DNA of 6,327 nt from Acidobacteriota bacterium (lineage in GTDB: Bacteria; Acidobacteriota; Thermoanaerobaculia; Multivoradales; JAHEKO01): assembly GCA_024638355.1 (NCBI GenBank), contig JAHEKO010000132.1, positions 2,613 through 8,939 on the forward strand. Direction: 5' to 3'. Below the pieces are notes generated by a model that was given only the letters and a program-made list of their open reading frames with translations, was not told the origin of the DNA and did not search any database. This document shows positions 1 to 6,327 of this stretch, in pieces. Made by a program: the position numbers and the translations under genes. Positions within the stretch are counted from its first letter, which is position 1; each line of letters starts with the position of its first letter.

Positions 1-318
1 CTGCCCGCCCTCGACGGTCATGCCTTCTTCGATCAGTACCTCGACCACCTTGCCGGTGACCTTCGACGACACCGTGGCCTGCCGGCGCGCGGTCACGTAC
101 CCCGACGCATTCAACACCGTCTGCTGACCATCGACCTCGACCGAGCGCGCGACCGCGGTCTTGACCGACGCCGCGCCCGGCCGCGCGAACCACCAGGCGG
201 CAGCAACGATCAGCAGCACCAGGGCGGCTCCGACCGGGATCCATCGCGGCAGGGTGCTCCGCGGCTCGTCCTCCCGTTCGATGCGCAGACTGTCGAGCTT
301 CGTTTCGAGATCGCTCAT
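1..318 (-). CDS. Efflux periplasmic adaptor (HlyD/membrane-fusion family), N-terminal part
   Basis: This is the first 106 codons of a minus-strand gene running off the left edge; the rest, including most of the adaptor body, is not visible. Proteins of this family bridge an inner-membrane transporter (RND or MacB-type ABC) to an outer-membrane channel. Visible parts: a short charged cytoplasmic head (MSDLETKLDSLRIERED, residues 1-17), one hydrophobic anchor at about residues 27-45 (GAALVLLIVAAAWWFA) with no lipobox cysteine, then a periplasmic stretch with LNASGYVTARRQ (69-80) and the start of the biotinyl/lipoyl-like half-motif (about 81-106, with SKVTGKVVEVLIEEGM and a terminal GGQ). The ATG at 318-316 is chosen because the head-anchor order begins directly after it and a GGGGA purine run lies 8 bases upstream. 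It is divergent from addB. Which transporter it serves cannot be told, since partner genes would lie beyond position 1. Confidence 0.85.
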   Translation of the reverse strand, partial: MSDLETKLDSLRIEREDEPRSTLPRWIPVGAALVLLIVAAAWWFARPGAASVKTAVARSVEVDGQQTVLNASGYVTARRQATVSSKVTGKVVEVLIEEGMTVEGGQ

Positions 319-326
319 TCGGCTCG

Positions 327-331
327 TCCCC
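327..331 (-). promoter_or_regulatory. Probable ribosome binding site of the efflux adaptor gene
   Basis: On the minus strand GGGGA (reverse complement of TCCCC) lies 8 bases before the ATG at 318. It is a partial match to the Shine-Dalgarno consensus at suitable spacing and supports this start. Confidence 0.4.
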
Positions 332-342
332 AAAGAATGAAC

Positions 343-371
343 AGATTACTCGGTTGGCCGCTCCGCGTCAT
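343..371 (-). promoter_or_regulatory. Possible promoter of the efflux adaptor gene
   Basis: Reading the minus strand, ATGACG (371-366) and TAATCT (348-343) are separated by 17 bases and loosely resemble sigma-70 -35 and -10 boxes. They lie in or beside the only AT-rich patch of the window (about 332-350). Transcription would start near 336, giving a short leader that still contains the GGGGA ribosome site. The -10 match is poor and the organism's promoter consensus is unknown, so this is a weak suggestion. Confidence 0.2.
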
Positions 372-414
372 CGAGGCCAGACTACGGGGAAACGATCGCA
401 GGGCAACCGCCCGA

Positions 415-449
415 TCGGCGAGCGGCGGCTGGGAGTCGGCGAACGGCGG
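415..449. repeat. Pair of 14-bp direct repeats, 21-bp period, upstream of addB
   Basis: TCGGCGAGCGGCGG (415-428) and TCGGCGAACGGCGG (436-449) match at 13 of 14 positions. Their starts are 21 bp apart, about two helical turns, so both copies face the same side of the DNA. The second copy ends 18 bp before the addB ATG. The first copy overlaps the short palindrome CCGATCGG (411-418). The layout would suit a tandem binding site or leader element for the addBA operon. The motif is GC-rich and of low complexity, so a chance duplication is also possible. Confidence 0.4.
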
Positions 450-467
450 TAACATCCTGCTCGCTCG

Positions 468-3400
468 ATGTCCACGACGTCCACCCCACTGGGACGGCCC
501 GCCCGACTCCGCTTCGGAGCCGGGGCGCGCGCCACCGAAGATCTGCTGCTCACCGAGCTGGCCGAACAGCTCGAGCGGCTCGGCCCCGGAATTCTGGAAC
601 GCCCGATCCGGCTGATCGTGCCTTCGGCGAGCCTGCGAATCCATCTGCTGGCGCGGATGGTCCAGAGCCGCGGACAGGCTCTCGCCGGCGTTCACTGCAC
701 GACCCTCTTCGGCCTGGCGATGGGCCTGGTCGAGCGTTTCGATGGTCCCCCGAACCTTCATGACGAGCTCGGAATTCTGTTCGCGAGGCGATACGCGCAG
801 GATGCGCCCGCCCTGAAGCGCGCGCTCGCCCACCTCAAAGACGGATTCCGAGCCGTGGACACCAGCGTCCGCGATCTGCGCGAGGCGGGGGTCGAGGCCG
901 CGCACGTCGACGCGCTCGAGGAGGCGCTGGCGACGGACGGGCGGCAGAGCGGCGCCTCGGCGGCCGAGGTCGACCGCGCGCGAGCCCTCGTGCGGATCGC
1001 CGGACGCACGTCGAGCGCGCTCGACGAGCTCGGCATTCTCACCACTCCGAGCCTGCTACGCCGCGCTACCGAGATCGTCGCCGACAGCGGATCGGCCCTG
1101 CCGACCGGCTGGCTCGCCGTCTACGGCTTCAGCGACGCGATCGGGGTCGCCACCGATCTCGTCAACGCGCTCCTCGACCGCTACGGCGGGACCATCTTCA
1201 TCGATCGCTCTCCCGACCCCGCGGACCCCGCGCAGCCGGACGCCGGCAACGTGTTCGCGCGCCGCTTCACCGAGCGGGTCTCCGACGTCGCCCGGCCGGA
1301 AGGCGCGGAGGCCGCCGGCCCCCCCGCGCGTCTCGAGCTCTTCCGGGCCGTGGGCGGCGAAGCGGAGGCGCGGGAGGTCGCGGCCCGGACCCGCGCCCTG
1401 ATCGACGGCGGCCAGAAGCCGGAAGGCATCGCCATCGTCGCCCGCAGGCTCGAGGCCCACCGCACCGCCCTTCGCACGCATCTCAGACGCCTCGGCATCC
1501 CCTTCTCCACCGTCGGCGCCCCGGGCCCGCCGGGGCCCGCGGGACGTCAGGTTCGCGCCCTTCTCCACCTGCTCGAACGGCGCGGTGCGGCGCCGGTCGA
1601 GCGCTGGCTCGAGGCCCGCGCCGAGCCCTTCCCCCGCATCCACGACTCGGACCTCCACCTGGCGCTCGCGGCGCTCGGCGCCGGCCGCGTCGAAGAGATC
1701 TCCGCGCGCCCGATGCGGGGAGCCGCGCGCGACGGTCGGGTCGCGCTGCCGGTTCGCCGCGGCTTCTCGAGCGGCGGCGGCGACGTCTACGCCCACCGCC
1801 GCAAGGTGCCGCTCGCCTCGCTCGAGGCGGCGGCCGCGGCGGCCGAGAAGCTCTGCCGCCGCTTCGACGAGTGGCGCGAGGTCGTCGGGCTGGGGCGCCA
1901 CGCCACCCTCTTCCGCCGGCTGCTCCACGAGGATCTCGGCTGGGGCCCGGCGGGAGAGCTCGGCCGCAAGCTGGGCGCGATCCTCGACGAGCTGGCGCGC
2001 GGCGTATCGGCGGAGCTCGAGGTCAACTTCGAGGAGTTCTCCGACCTGCTGCGCGCGCCGCTCGAGCGCGTCGGCGAGACCCGGTTCGGCGGAGACGGCG
2101 CCGGCGTCCGCGTCCTCGACGTCATCGAGGCGCGGGGGCTGACCTTCGACCACCTCTTCCTGCTCGGCTGCAACCGGGGAGTCTTCCCGCGGGTCGTGAA
2201 CGAAGACCCGCTGCTCCCCGACTCGCTCCGCTCGGTGCTCTCCCGCCAGGGCTTCGGCGTATTGCAGGATCTGCCCCAGAAGCTCGGCGGCTACGACGAG
2301 GAGCGCTATCTGTTCAGCCAGCTCCTCTCGGCGGCGCCCGCGGTCACCCTCTCCTGGCAGGACGTCGACGACGACAATCACCAGCTGACCGCATCACCTC
2401 TGGTCGAAAGGCTGCGCTGGGCGCCGGCCGACGGGGCGAGCGGGTGGCGCCAGCCGCCGACCGCGCGCCACCTCTACTCGGTGGCGACGGCCGAGAGCGA
2501 CGAGCCCGGTTGGCGTCACCGCCCTCCTCACGAGGCCGCGGTCCTCGCCGGTATCTTCGGCAACCGCGCCCACTTCGGGCGCATCCTCTCGGTCGCGCTC
2601 GACCCCACTCTCGCCGGGCGGGGCGCTCCGCGAGCGCCCCGCGGTCTGCACACCGCCCGTCTGCGGATTCTCGACGAGATCGACCCGGAGCGAGGCAAGG
2701 CCCGCGGCGAGCGCACCCGGGCGCGCCTCGGGCCCTACTACGGGTTCGTCGGACCGGCCGTGGAGGGGGACCCACGCCTGCGCGAGAGGCTCTTCATCAC
2801 CACCCTCGAGAGCGTCAGCGCGTGCGCGTGGCGCGCCTTCCTCGAGCGCCTCCTGCGGCTGCAGCCGATTCCCGACCCGCTCGAGGCGCTTCCGGCCGTC
2901 GAGCCGCTCTTCATCGGCGGTCTGGTGCACTCGGTTCTGGAGCGCATCGTCTCCGACCAGCTCGCCGATCCGGCGACGAGCCTCGATCAGGCGCGGCAAC
3001 GCACCTCGCGGATTCTCTGGCCGCCGCCGCCGGAGCTGGCTCGGCTGCTCGACGAGGAGGCCTCGGCCCTGGTGCTCCGGGAGGGCTTCGCCTTTCCGGG
3101 CTTCGCCCGCCTGATGGCGGAAGTGGTCGGCCCCTATCTCGAGACCGCGCGCGAGGTCGAGTGGCACGACACGCTGGGCATTCCGGCGACGGCTGCCGAG
3201 CTGGGGGCGAGCGTCGAGATCGAAGACTCCGCCGGTCGACGGCGAGAGATCTCGTTCAAGGCGGACCGCGTCGATGGCGGCGCCGGATTGACGCTCACCG
3301 ACTACAAGACGGGCCGGCCGATCAGCGACAAGAAGAAGGAGGAGACCCGCCGCAAGAAGTTTCTCGACAACGTTCGCTCGGGGCAGCACCTGCAAGCGGT

Positions 3401-3812
3401 CGCCTACGCCCTCGCCGGCGGCCAACCCGAAGACAGCGGACGCTACGTCTTCCTGCGACCCGACCTCGGCGTGGAGAGCGAGTGCCGCGTCGCCCGAGTC
3501 GAAGGCGGCGACCAGGAGTTCGCCGCGGCCTTCCGGACGGCGGTAACCGCCGCCCTGTCGGCGTGGGACCGCGGCACCCTCTTCCCGCGGCTGATCGAGC
3601 CCACGGGCGACGAAGAGTTTCGTTTCTGCGAGAGCTGCCGCGTCGCCGAGGCCTGTCTGCGCGGCGACTCGGGCTCGCGCGGCCGCCTGCGCGACTGGAT
3701 CGACGCCCGCGCCGAGACGGCGGGCGCCGAGCCGCAGGAGCGGGCGCTCCTCGGCGTCTGGGACCTGCGCGATCCGAGCACCGACGACGAGCCACGGGGC
3801 TTCTCGAGATGA
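468..3812 (+). CDS. addB: AddB-type subunit of ATP-dependent helicase-nuclease (PD-(D/E)XK, Fe-S)
   Basis: Complete, 1114 residues, close to the usual AddB size. The subunit pairs with AddA to resect double-strand DNA ends in the cytoplasm before RecA loading. The N-terminal two thirds is a degenerate UvrD-like helicase fold: GAGARATE (17-24) sits where Walker A would be but has no GKT/S lysine, GGEAEAREVAAR begins at 296, and the motif V/VI-like EARGLTFDHLFLLGCNRG (554-571) is followed by VFP. The C-terminal nuclease has H821 in GGLVHSVLE, D933 and D936 in KADRVDG, D945 and K947 in DYKTG, and Q973/Q976 to Y980. C786 plus C1054-x2-C1057-x5-C1063 reproduce the AddB 4Fe-4S ligand pattern that staples the nuclease domain. 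An in-frame TAA at 450-452 with no start codon before 468 makes this ATG the earliest possible start; no good ribosome site precedes it. It overlaps addA by 4 bases. Some databases would label such proteins generically as PD-(D/E)XK nuclease family. Confidence 0.85.
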   Translation: MSTTSTPLGRPARLRFGAGARATEDLLLTELAEQLERLGPGILERPIRLIVPSASLRIHLLARMVQSRGQALAGVHCTTLFGLAMGLVERFDGPPNLHDELGILFARRYAQDAPALKRALAHLKDGFRAVDTSVRDLREAGVEAAHVDALEEALATDGRQSGASAAEVDRARALVRIAGRTSSALDELGILTTPSLLRRATEIVADSGSALPTGWLAVYGFSDAIGVATDLVNALLDRYGGTIFIDRSPDPADPAQPDAGNVFARRFTERVSDVARPEGAEAAGPPARLELFRAVGGEAEAREVAARTRALIDGGQKPEGIAIVARRLEAHRTALRTHLRRLGIPFSTVGAPGPPGPAGRQVRALLHLLERRGAAPVERWLEARAEPFPRIHDSDLHLALAALGAGRVEEISARPMRGAARDGRVALPVRRGFSSGGGDVYAHRRKVPLASLEAAAAAAEKLCRRFDEWREVVGLGRHATLFRRLLHEDLGWGPAGELGRKLGAILDELARGVSAELEVNFEEFSDLLRAPLERVGETRFGGDGAGVRVLDVIEARGLTFDHLFLLGCNRGVFPRVVNEDPLLPDSLRSVLSRQGFGVLQDLPQKLGGYDEERYLFSQLLSAAPAVTLSWQDVDDDNHQLTASPLVERLRWAPADGASGWRQPPTARHLYSVATAESDEPGWRHRPPHEAAVLAGIFGNRAHFGRILSVALDPTLAGRGAPRAPRGLHTARLRILDEIDPERGKARGERTRARLGPYYGFVGPAVEGDPRLRERLFITTLESVSACAWRAFLERLLRLQPIPDPLEALPAVEPLFIGGLVHSVLERIVSDQLADPATSLDQARQRTSRILWPPPPELARLLDEEASALVLREGFAFPGFARLMAEVVGPYLETAREVEWHDTLGIPATAAELGASVEIEDSAGRRREISFKADRVDGGAGLTLTDYKTGRPISDKKKEETRRKKFLDNVRSGQHLQAVAYALAGGQPEDSGRYVFLRPDLGVESECRVARVEGGDQEFAAAFRTAVTAALSAWDRGTLFPRLIEPTGDEEFRFCESCRVAEACLRGDSGSRGRLRDWIDARAETAGAEPQERALLGVWDLRDPSTDDEPRGFSR
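3809..3812 (+). other. ATGA stop-start overlap coupling addB and addA
   Basis: The ATG of addA (3809-3811) overlaps the TGA of addB (3810-3812). This arrangement usually lets ribosomes finishing the first gene re-initiate on the second, which would keep the two subunits close to equal amounts. It also indicates a single transcript. Confidence 0.85.
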
Positions 3813-6327
3813 CCGGCGCAACGAATCGCCGGGACCTGCTCGCGGCCGACCGGGCCGCACGCCGCCTGGCCCAGACCGAGTTCACCGCGCCCCTGGTGCT
3901 CGAAGCGGGAGCCGGCACCGGCAAGACCACGACGCTGGTCGCCCGCGTGCTCGCCTGGGCGCTCTCCGCGGGCTGGGAGACCGCGCGGCGAGAGGTCGCC
4001 GAGCGCGAGCCGGAACGAGCGTCCGAGCTCGACCGCATCGCGGCCGCCGTGCTCGAAGGCATCGTGGCGATCACGTTTACGGAGGCGGCGGCGGCGGAGA
4101 TGGAGAGCCGAGTCGCCGAAGCCCTCTCCCGGGCCGCGGCCGGCGAAGCGTCCGAGATCGTCGGGTTCGAGGCTCGGGGTATCGACTCCGACGATGGCGT
4201 GGGTCTCGAGGAGCGGGCGCACGCGCTGCTGGCCGCGCTCGACCACCTGACGGTCCGCACCATCCACGCCTACTGCCTGAGTCTGCTGAAGCGCTACCCG
4301 CTGGAGGCCGGGCTCCACCCCGACCTGGTGGTCGACGCCGACGGCGCGATCCTCGAGGAGCTGGTCGGCGAGGTGGTCGAGGCCGGGCTGCGCACCGCCT
4401 ACACCCGCGACGACGACGGGCCGCTGATCCGGCTGGCGCGTTACCGTATCGGACCGCGACGGATCGCCCAGACGCTGCGGCTCCTGGCCGAGCGCGGAGT
4501 CGTGTCGAGCCAGCTCGACCAAGATCCATTCGGGCCCGAAAGAGTCGCCGAGCTTCTCGATCGCCTGCGGGCGCCGCTCGACCGCTTCCATGTGCTCCTC
4601 GGAGACCGGCTGGACGGCCTGCCGCCCAAACAGATCGCTCCCAAGGTGGCACGAGCCGTCGTTGCCACGCTCGATCTGTGCGCCCGGCTCGACGAGGCCG
4701 CCGAACTCAGCCTCCGGACCATCGTCGATCTGAGCGATTCCCTGGCCGATCTCTGGCCCAAGAACCGGCTCACTCGCCTGGGCAGCTGGTCGAAGGGCCG
4801 GTTCACCGGAGCCGAAGAGAAGGCCCTCGCCGGGCTCGACGGGCTCGGGGAGGCAGCCGGGGGGCTGCGGGCCGCGCTCCAGCAGTTCCAGCGGCTCGAT
4901 CCGCTCCTCCTCGACCCGGCGAGGCGGGCCCTGGCCGGTCTGCTGGCCCAGGTCGAGAGGGAGATGCGGGCTCGCGGCGTCATCACCTTCAACGGCCTGC
5001 TGCTCGAGGCTCGGCGGCTCCTCGCCGAGGAGCGCAGCGTTCGCCGGCGCGAGCGCGGGCAGCTGCGCCAGCTCCTGGTCGACGAGTTCCAGGACACCGA
5101 TCAGGGACAGTGCGACCTGGTGCGTCTGCTGGCGCTGAGCGGCTCGCCGAGCGACCGGCCGGGGCTCTTCGTCGTCGGCGACCCCAAGCAGTCGATCTAC
5201 GGCTGGCGCAACGCCGACCTCGACGCCTACGAGCAGTTCCTTCAGGCGGTGGTCGAGGCCGGGGGCGAGCGCCATTCGTTGGTCGAGAACTTCCGCTCGG
5301 CGGCGCCGATTCTCACCGAGGTCGATCGCTCGATCGCGCCGGTCATGACCCCCATCGCCGGCCTGCAGCCGGGCTACGAGCGACTCGTCCCCTGCGCAGC
5401 GCTGGTCGACGATCCCGGCTTCGACCGTGCCGAGCGCGCGCCGATCGAGTTCTGGGTGTCGTGGGCGAGGGCGGACGGCACGGCGGCGCCGTGCGAGGAG
5501 AAGACGCATGTCGACCGCGCCGCGCGGCTCGAAGCCGAGGCCATCGCCCGCGACATCTTCGAGCTGCGGCATGAGACCGCGGCCGAGTGGAGCGATTTCG
5601 CCGTGCTCTTGCGCAGCGGCGGCCGGCTCGACACCTTCCTGGCCGCCTTTCGCGACGCCGGCGTGCCCTTCGCGGTCGCCCGCGACAAGAGCTACTTCCA
5701 GCGGCGCGAGATCATCGAGGCGGCGGCGCTGGTGCGGGCGGTGGTCAATCCCGTCGACCACCTGGCGCTCCTGACCTTCCTGCGCTCGCCCGCGGTCGGC
5801 CTGCCCGACGCCGCCATCATCCCCCTCTGGCAGCGGCAGTATCCGGATCTGCTGAGCGGCCACGACCGGCCTTCGAAGGCGCTCCTCGGCAAGCTCCGCA
5901 AGCTGGTGCGCGAGGTCGTCGGCGAGCTGCCGGCCGACATTCCCGGGCTCGACGCGATCAAGGGATGGGACAAGAGCCTGCTGGCCGGCACCGAGACCCT
6001 TCTGCGGCTGCGCGAGTCGTTTGCGCTCGACCCGACCGACCGGTTCATCGAGCACGTGCGCTCCTGGCTGCTGCTCGAGGCGACCGAGGCGGCCCGCTAT
6101 CTGGGCTCTTTCCGCGTCGCCAACCTCGAGCGTTTCCTGCGCAACCTCGAGACCGCGCTCGATCGCAGCGGCGGCGACATCCAGAGCGTGCTGCGCTCGC
6201 TGCGGCGCGGCGTTGCCGAGGCCCGCGAGGCCGAGGAGGCGGTACCCAAGGAGGCGGCGCTGGACGCCGTTCAGTTCCTCACCATCCACGCCGCCAAAGG
6301 ACTCGAGTTCAAGCACGTCTACCTCGC
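3809..6327 (+). CDS. addA: AddA-type UvrD-like helicase subunit (C-terminus beyond window)
   Basis: An open frame of 839 codons plus two bases runs off the right edge. AddA is the superfamily 1 ATP-driven motor of the AddAB complex and normally also carries a C-terminal nuclease domain, which is not visible here. Motifs in order: Walker A EAGAGTGKTTTL (32-43, K39), Ia ITFTEAAAAEM (88-98), TIHAYC (151-156), Walker B VDEFQDTDQ (424-432, D425/E426), III VVGDPKQSIYGWR (455-467), IV ENFRS (493-497), a 2B-region AVLLRS (598-603) with SYFQRREI (628-635), and V TIHAAKGLEF (825-834). Motif VI lies beyond the edge. The start ATG shares bases with the addB stop (ATGA), as expected for translational coupling; no strong independent ribosome site is seen. 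The Q-motif glutamine expected ahead of Walker A is not evident (the stretch reads AADRAARRLAQ). RecB or another UvrD-like protein is the main alternative, but the AddB neighbour argues for AddA. Confidence 0.85.
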   Translation, partial: MTGATNRRDLLAADRAARRLAQTEFTAPLVLEAGAGTGKTTTLVARVLAWALSAGWETARREVAEREPERASELDRIAAAVLEGIVAITFTEAAAAEMESRVAEALSRAAAGEASEIVGFEARGIDSDDGVGLEERAHALLAALDHLTVRTIHAYCLSLLKRYPLEAGLHPDLVVDADGAILEELVGEVVEAGLRTAYTRDDDGPLIRLARYRIGPRRIAQTLRLLAERGVVSSQLDQDPFGPERVAELLDRLRAPLDRFHVLLGDRLDGLPPKQIAPKVARAVVATLDLCARLDEAAELSLRTIVDLSDSLADLWPKNRLTRLGSWSKGRFTGAEEKALAGLDGLGEAAGGLRAALQQFQRLDPLLLDPARRALAGLLAQVEREMRARGVITFNGLLLEARRLLAEERSVRRRERGQLRQLLVDEFQDTDQGQCDLVRLLALSGSPSDRPGLFVVGDPKQSIYGWRNADLDAYEQFLQAVVEAGGERHSLVENFRSAAPILTEVDRSIAPVMTPIAGLQPGYERLVPCAALVDDPGFDRAERAPIEFWVSWARADGTAAPCEEKTHVDRAARLEAEAIARDIFELRHETAAEWSDFAVLLRSGGRLDTFLAAFRDAGVPFAVARDKSYFQRREIIEAAALVRAVVNPVDHLALLTFLRSPAVGLPDAAIIPLWQRQYPDLLSGHDRPSKALLGKLRKLVREVVGELPADIPGLDAIKGWDKSLLAGTETLLRLRESFALDPTDRFIEHVRSWLLLEATEAARYLGSFRVANLERFLRNLETALDRSGGDIQSVLRSLRRGVAEAREAEEAVPKEAALDAVQFLTIHAAKGLEFKHVYL

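Noticed and set aside
354..385. A possible plus-strand promoter for addB (TTGGCC near 354 and a GACTAC/AGACTA stretch near 380).
   Set aside because: The -10 match is poor and the best spacing is 17 or 19 bp depending on alignment; too weak to annotate in such GC-rich DNA.
337..615. A 92-codon plus-strand frame spanning the intergenic region into addB.
   Set aside because: Mostly overlaps addB in a different frame. Its only pattern, a repeated SA-x-GG, comes from the 21-bp DNA repeat, and there is no ribosome site.
315..905. A 196-codon minus-strand frame overlapping the intergenic region and the addB start.
   Set aside because: Its translation has no recognisable features, it overlaps the start of the efflux adaptor gene in another frame, and it is antisense to addB.
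1056..3860. Two long minus-strand frames (1056-2381 and 2394-3860) antisense to addB.
   Set aside because: Same GC-rich antisense effect. They have no domain signatures and lie opposite a clearly coding AddB frame.
4678..5774. Plus-strand frames of 298 codons (4678-5574) and 115 codons (5427-5774) inside addA.
   Set aside because: Arg/Ala/Pro/Ser-rich out-of-frame shadows of the addA reading frame, which carries motifs II, III and IV through this stretch.
3443..6316. A 957-codon open frame on the minus strand, antisense to addA and the end of addB.
   Set aside because: Its translation is low-complexity and rich in Arg, Gly, Glu, Leu and Gln with no recognisable motif. Long antisense frames are expected opposite GC-rich genes with G/C third positions, and the plus strand here carries ordered helicase motifs.

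Overview
The window is GC-rich (roughly 70% by eye) bacterial chromosomal DNA, with codons ending mostly in G or C. It holds three protein genes: two incomplete at the window edges and one complete. The style of the proteins, especially the efflux adaptor N-terminus with its 'LNASGYV' and 'ATVSSKVTGKVVEV' stretches, reminds me of Acidobacteriota or a similar GC-rich Gram-negative lineage. That assignment is an inference from memory, not a demonstrated placement.

Layout: positions 1-318 (minus strand) encode the first 106 residues of a membrane-fusion/HlyD-type periplasmic adaptor of an efflux system, cut by the left edge. Positions 319-467 are a divergent intergenic region. It has a small AT-rich patch next to the efflux gene and a near-perfect 14-bp direct repeat with 21-bp periodicity next to the plus-strand gene. 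Positions 468-3812 (plus) encode an 1114-residue AddB-type protein: an inactivated helicase fold followed by a PD-(D/E)XK nuclease with a four-cysteine iron-sulfur signature. Positions 3809-6327 (plus) encode the first 839 residues of an AddA-type UvrD-like helicase, starting inside the addB stop codon (ATGA overlap) and cut by the right edge just after helicase motif V. This gene has no stop codon in the window.

The two plus-strand genes almost certainly make one complex, the AddAB (RexAB-like) helicase-nuclease that processes double-strand DNA ends to load RecA for recombinational repair and that also degrades foreign linear DNA. AddA supplies the ATP-driven motor and AddB the iron-sulfur nuclease and, by analogy, the recombination-hotspot scanning fold. 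The efflux adaptor has no evident functional tie to them and appears to be a separate divergent unit. I found no RNA gene, mobile element, CRISPR array or clear terminator. I see no convincing novel system; the points worth a second look are family-level details and the intergenic repeat.
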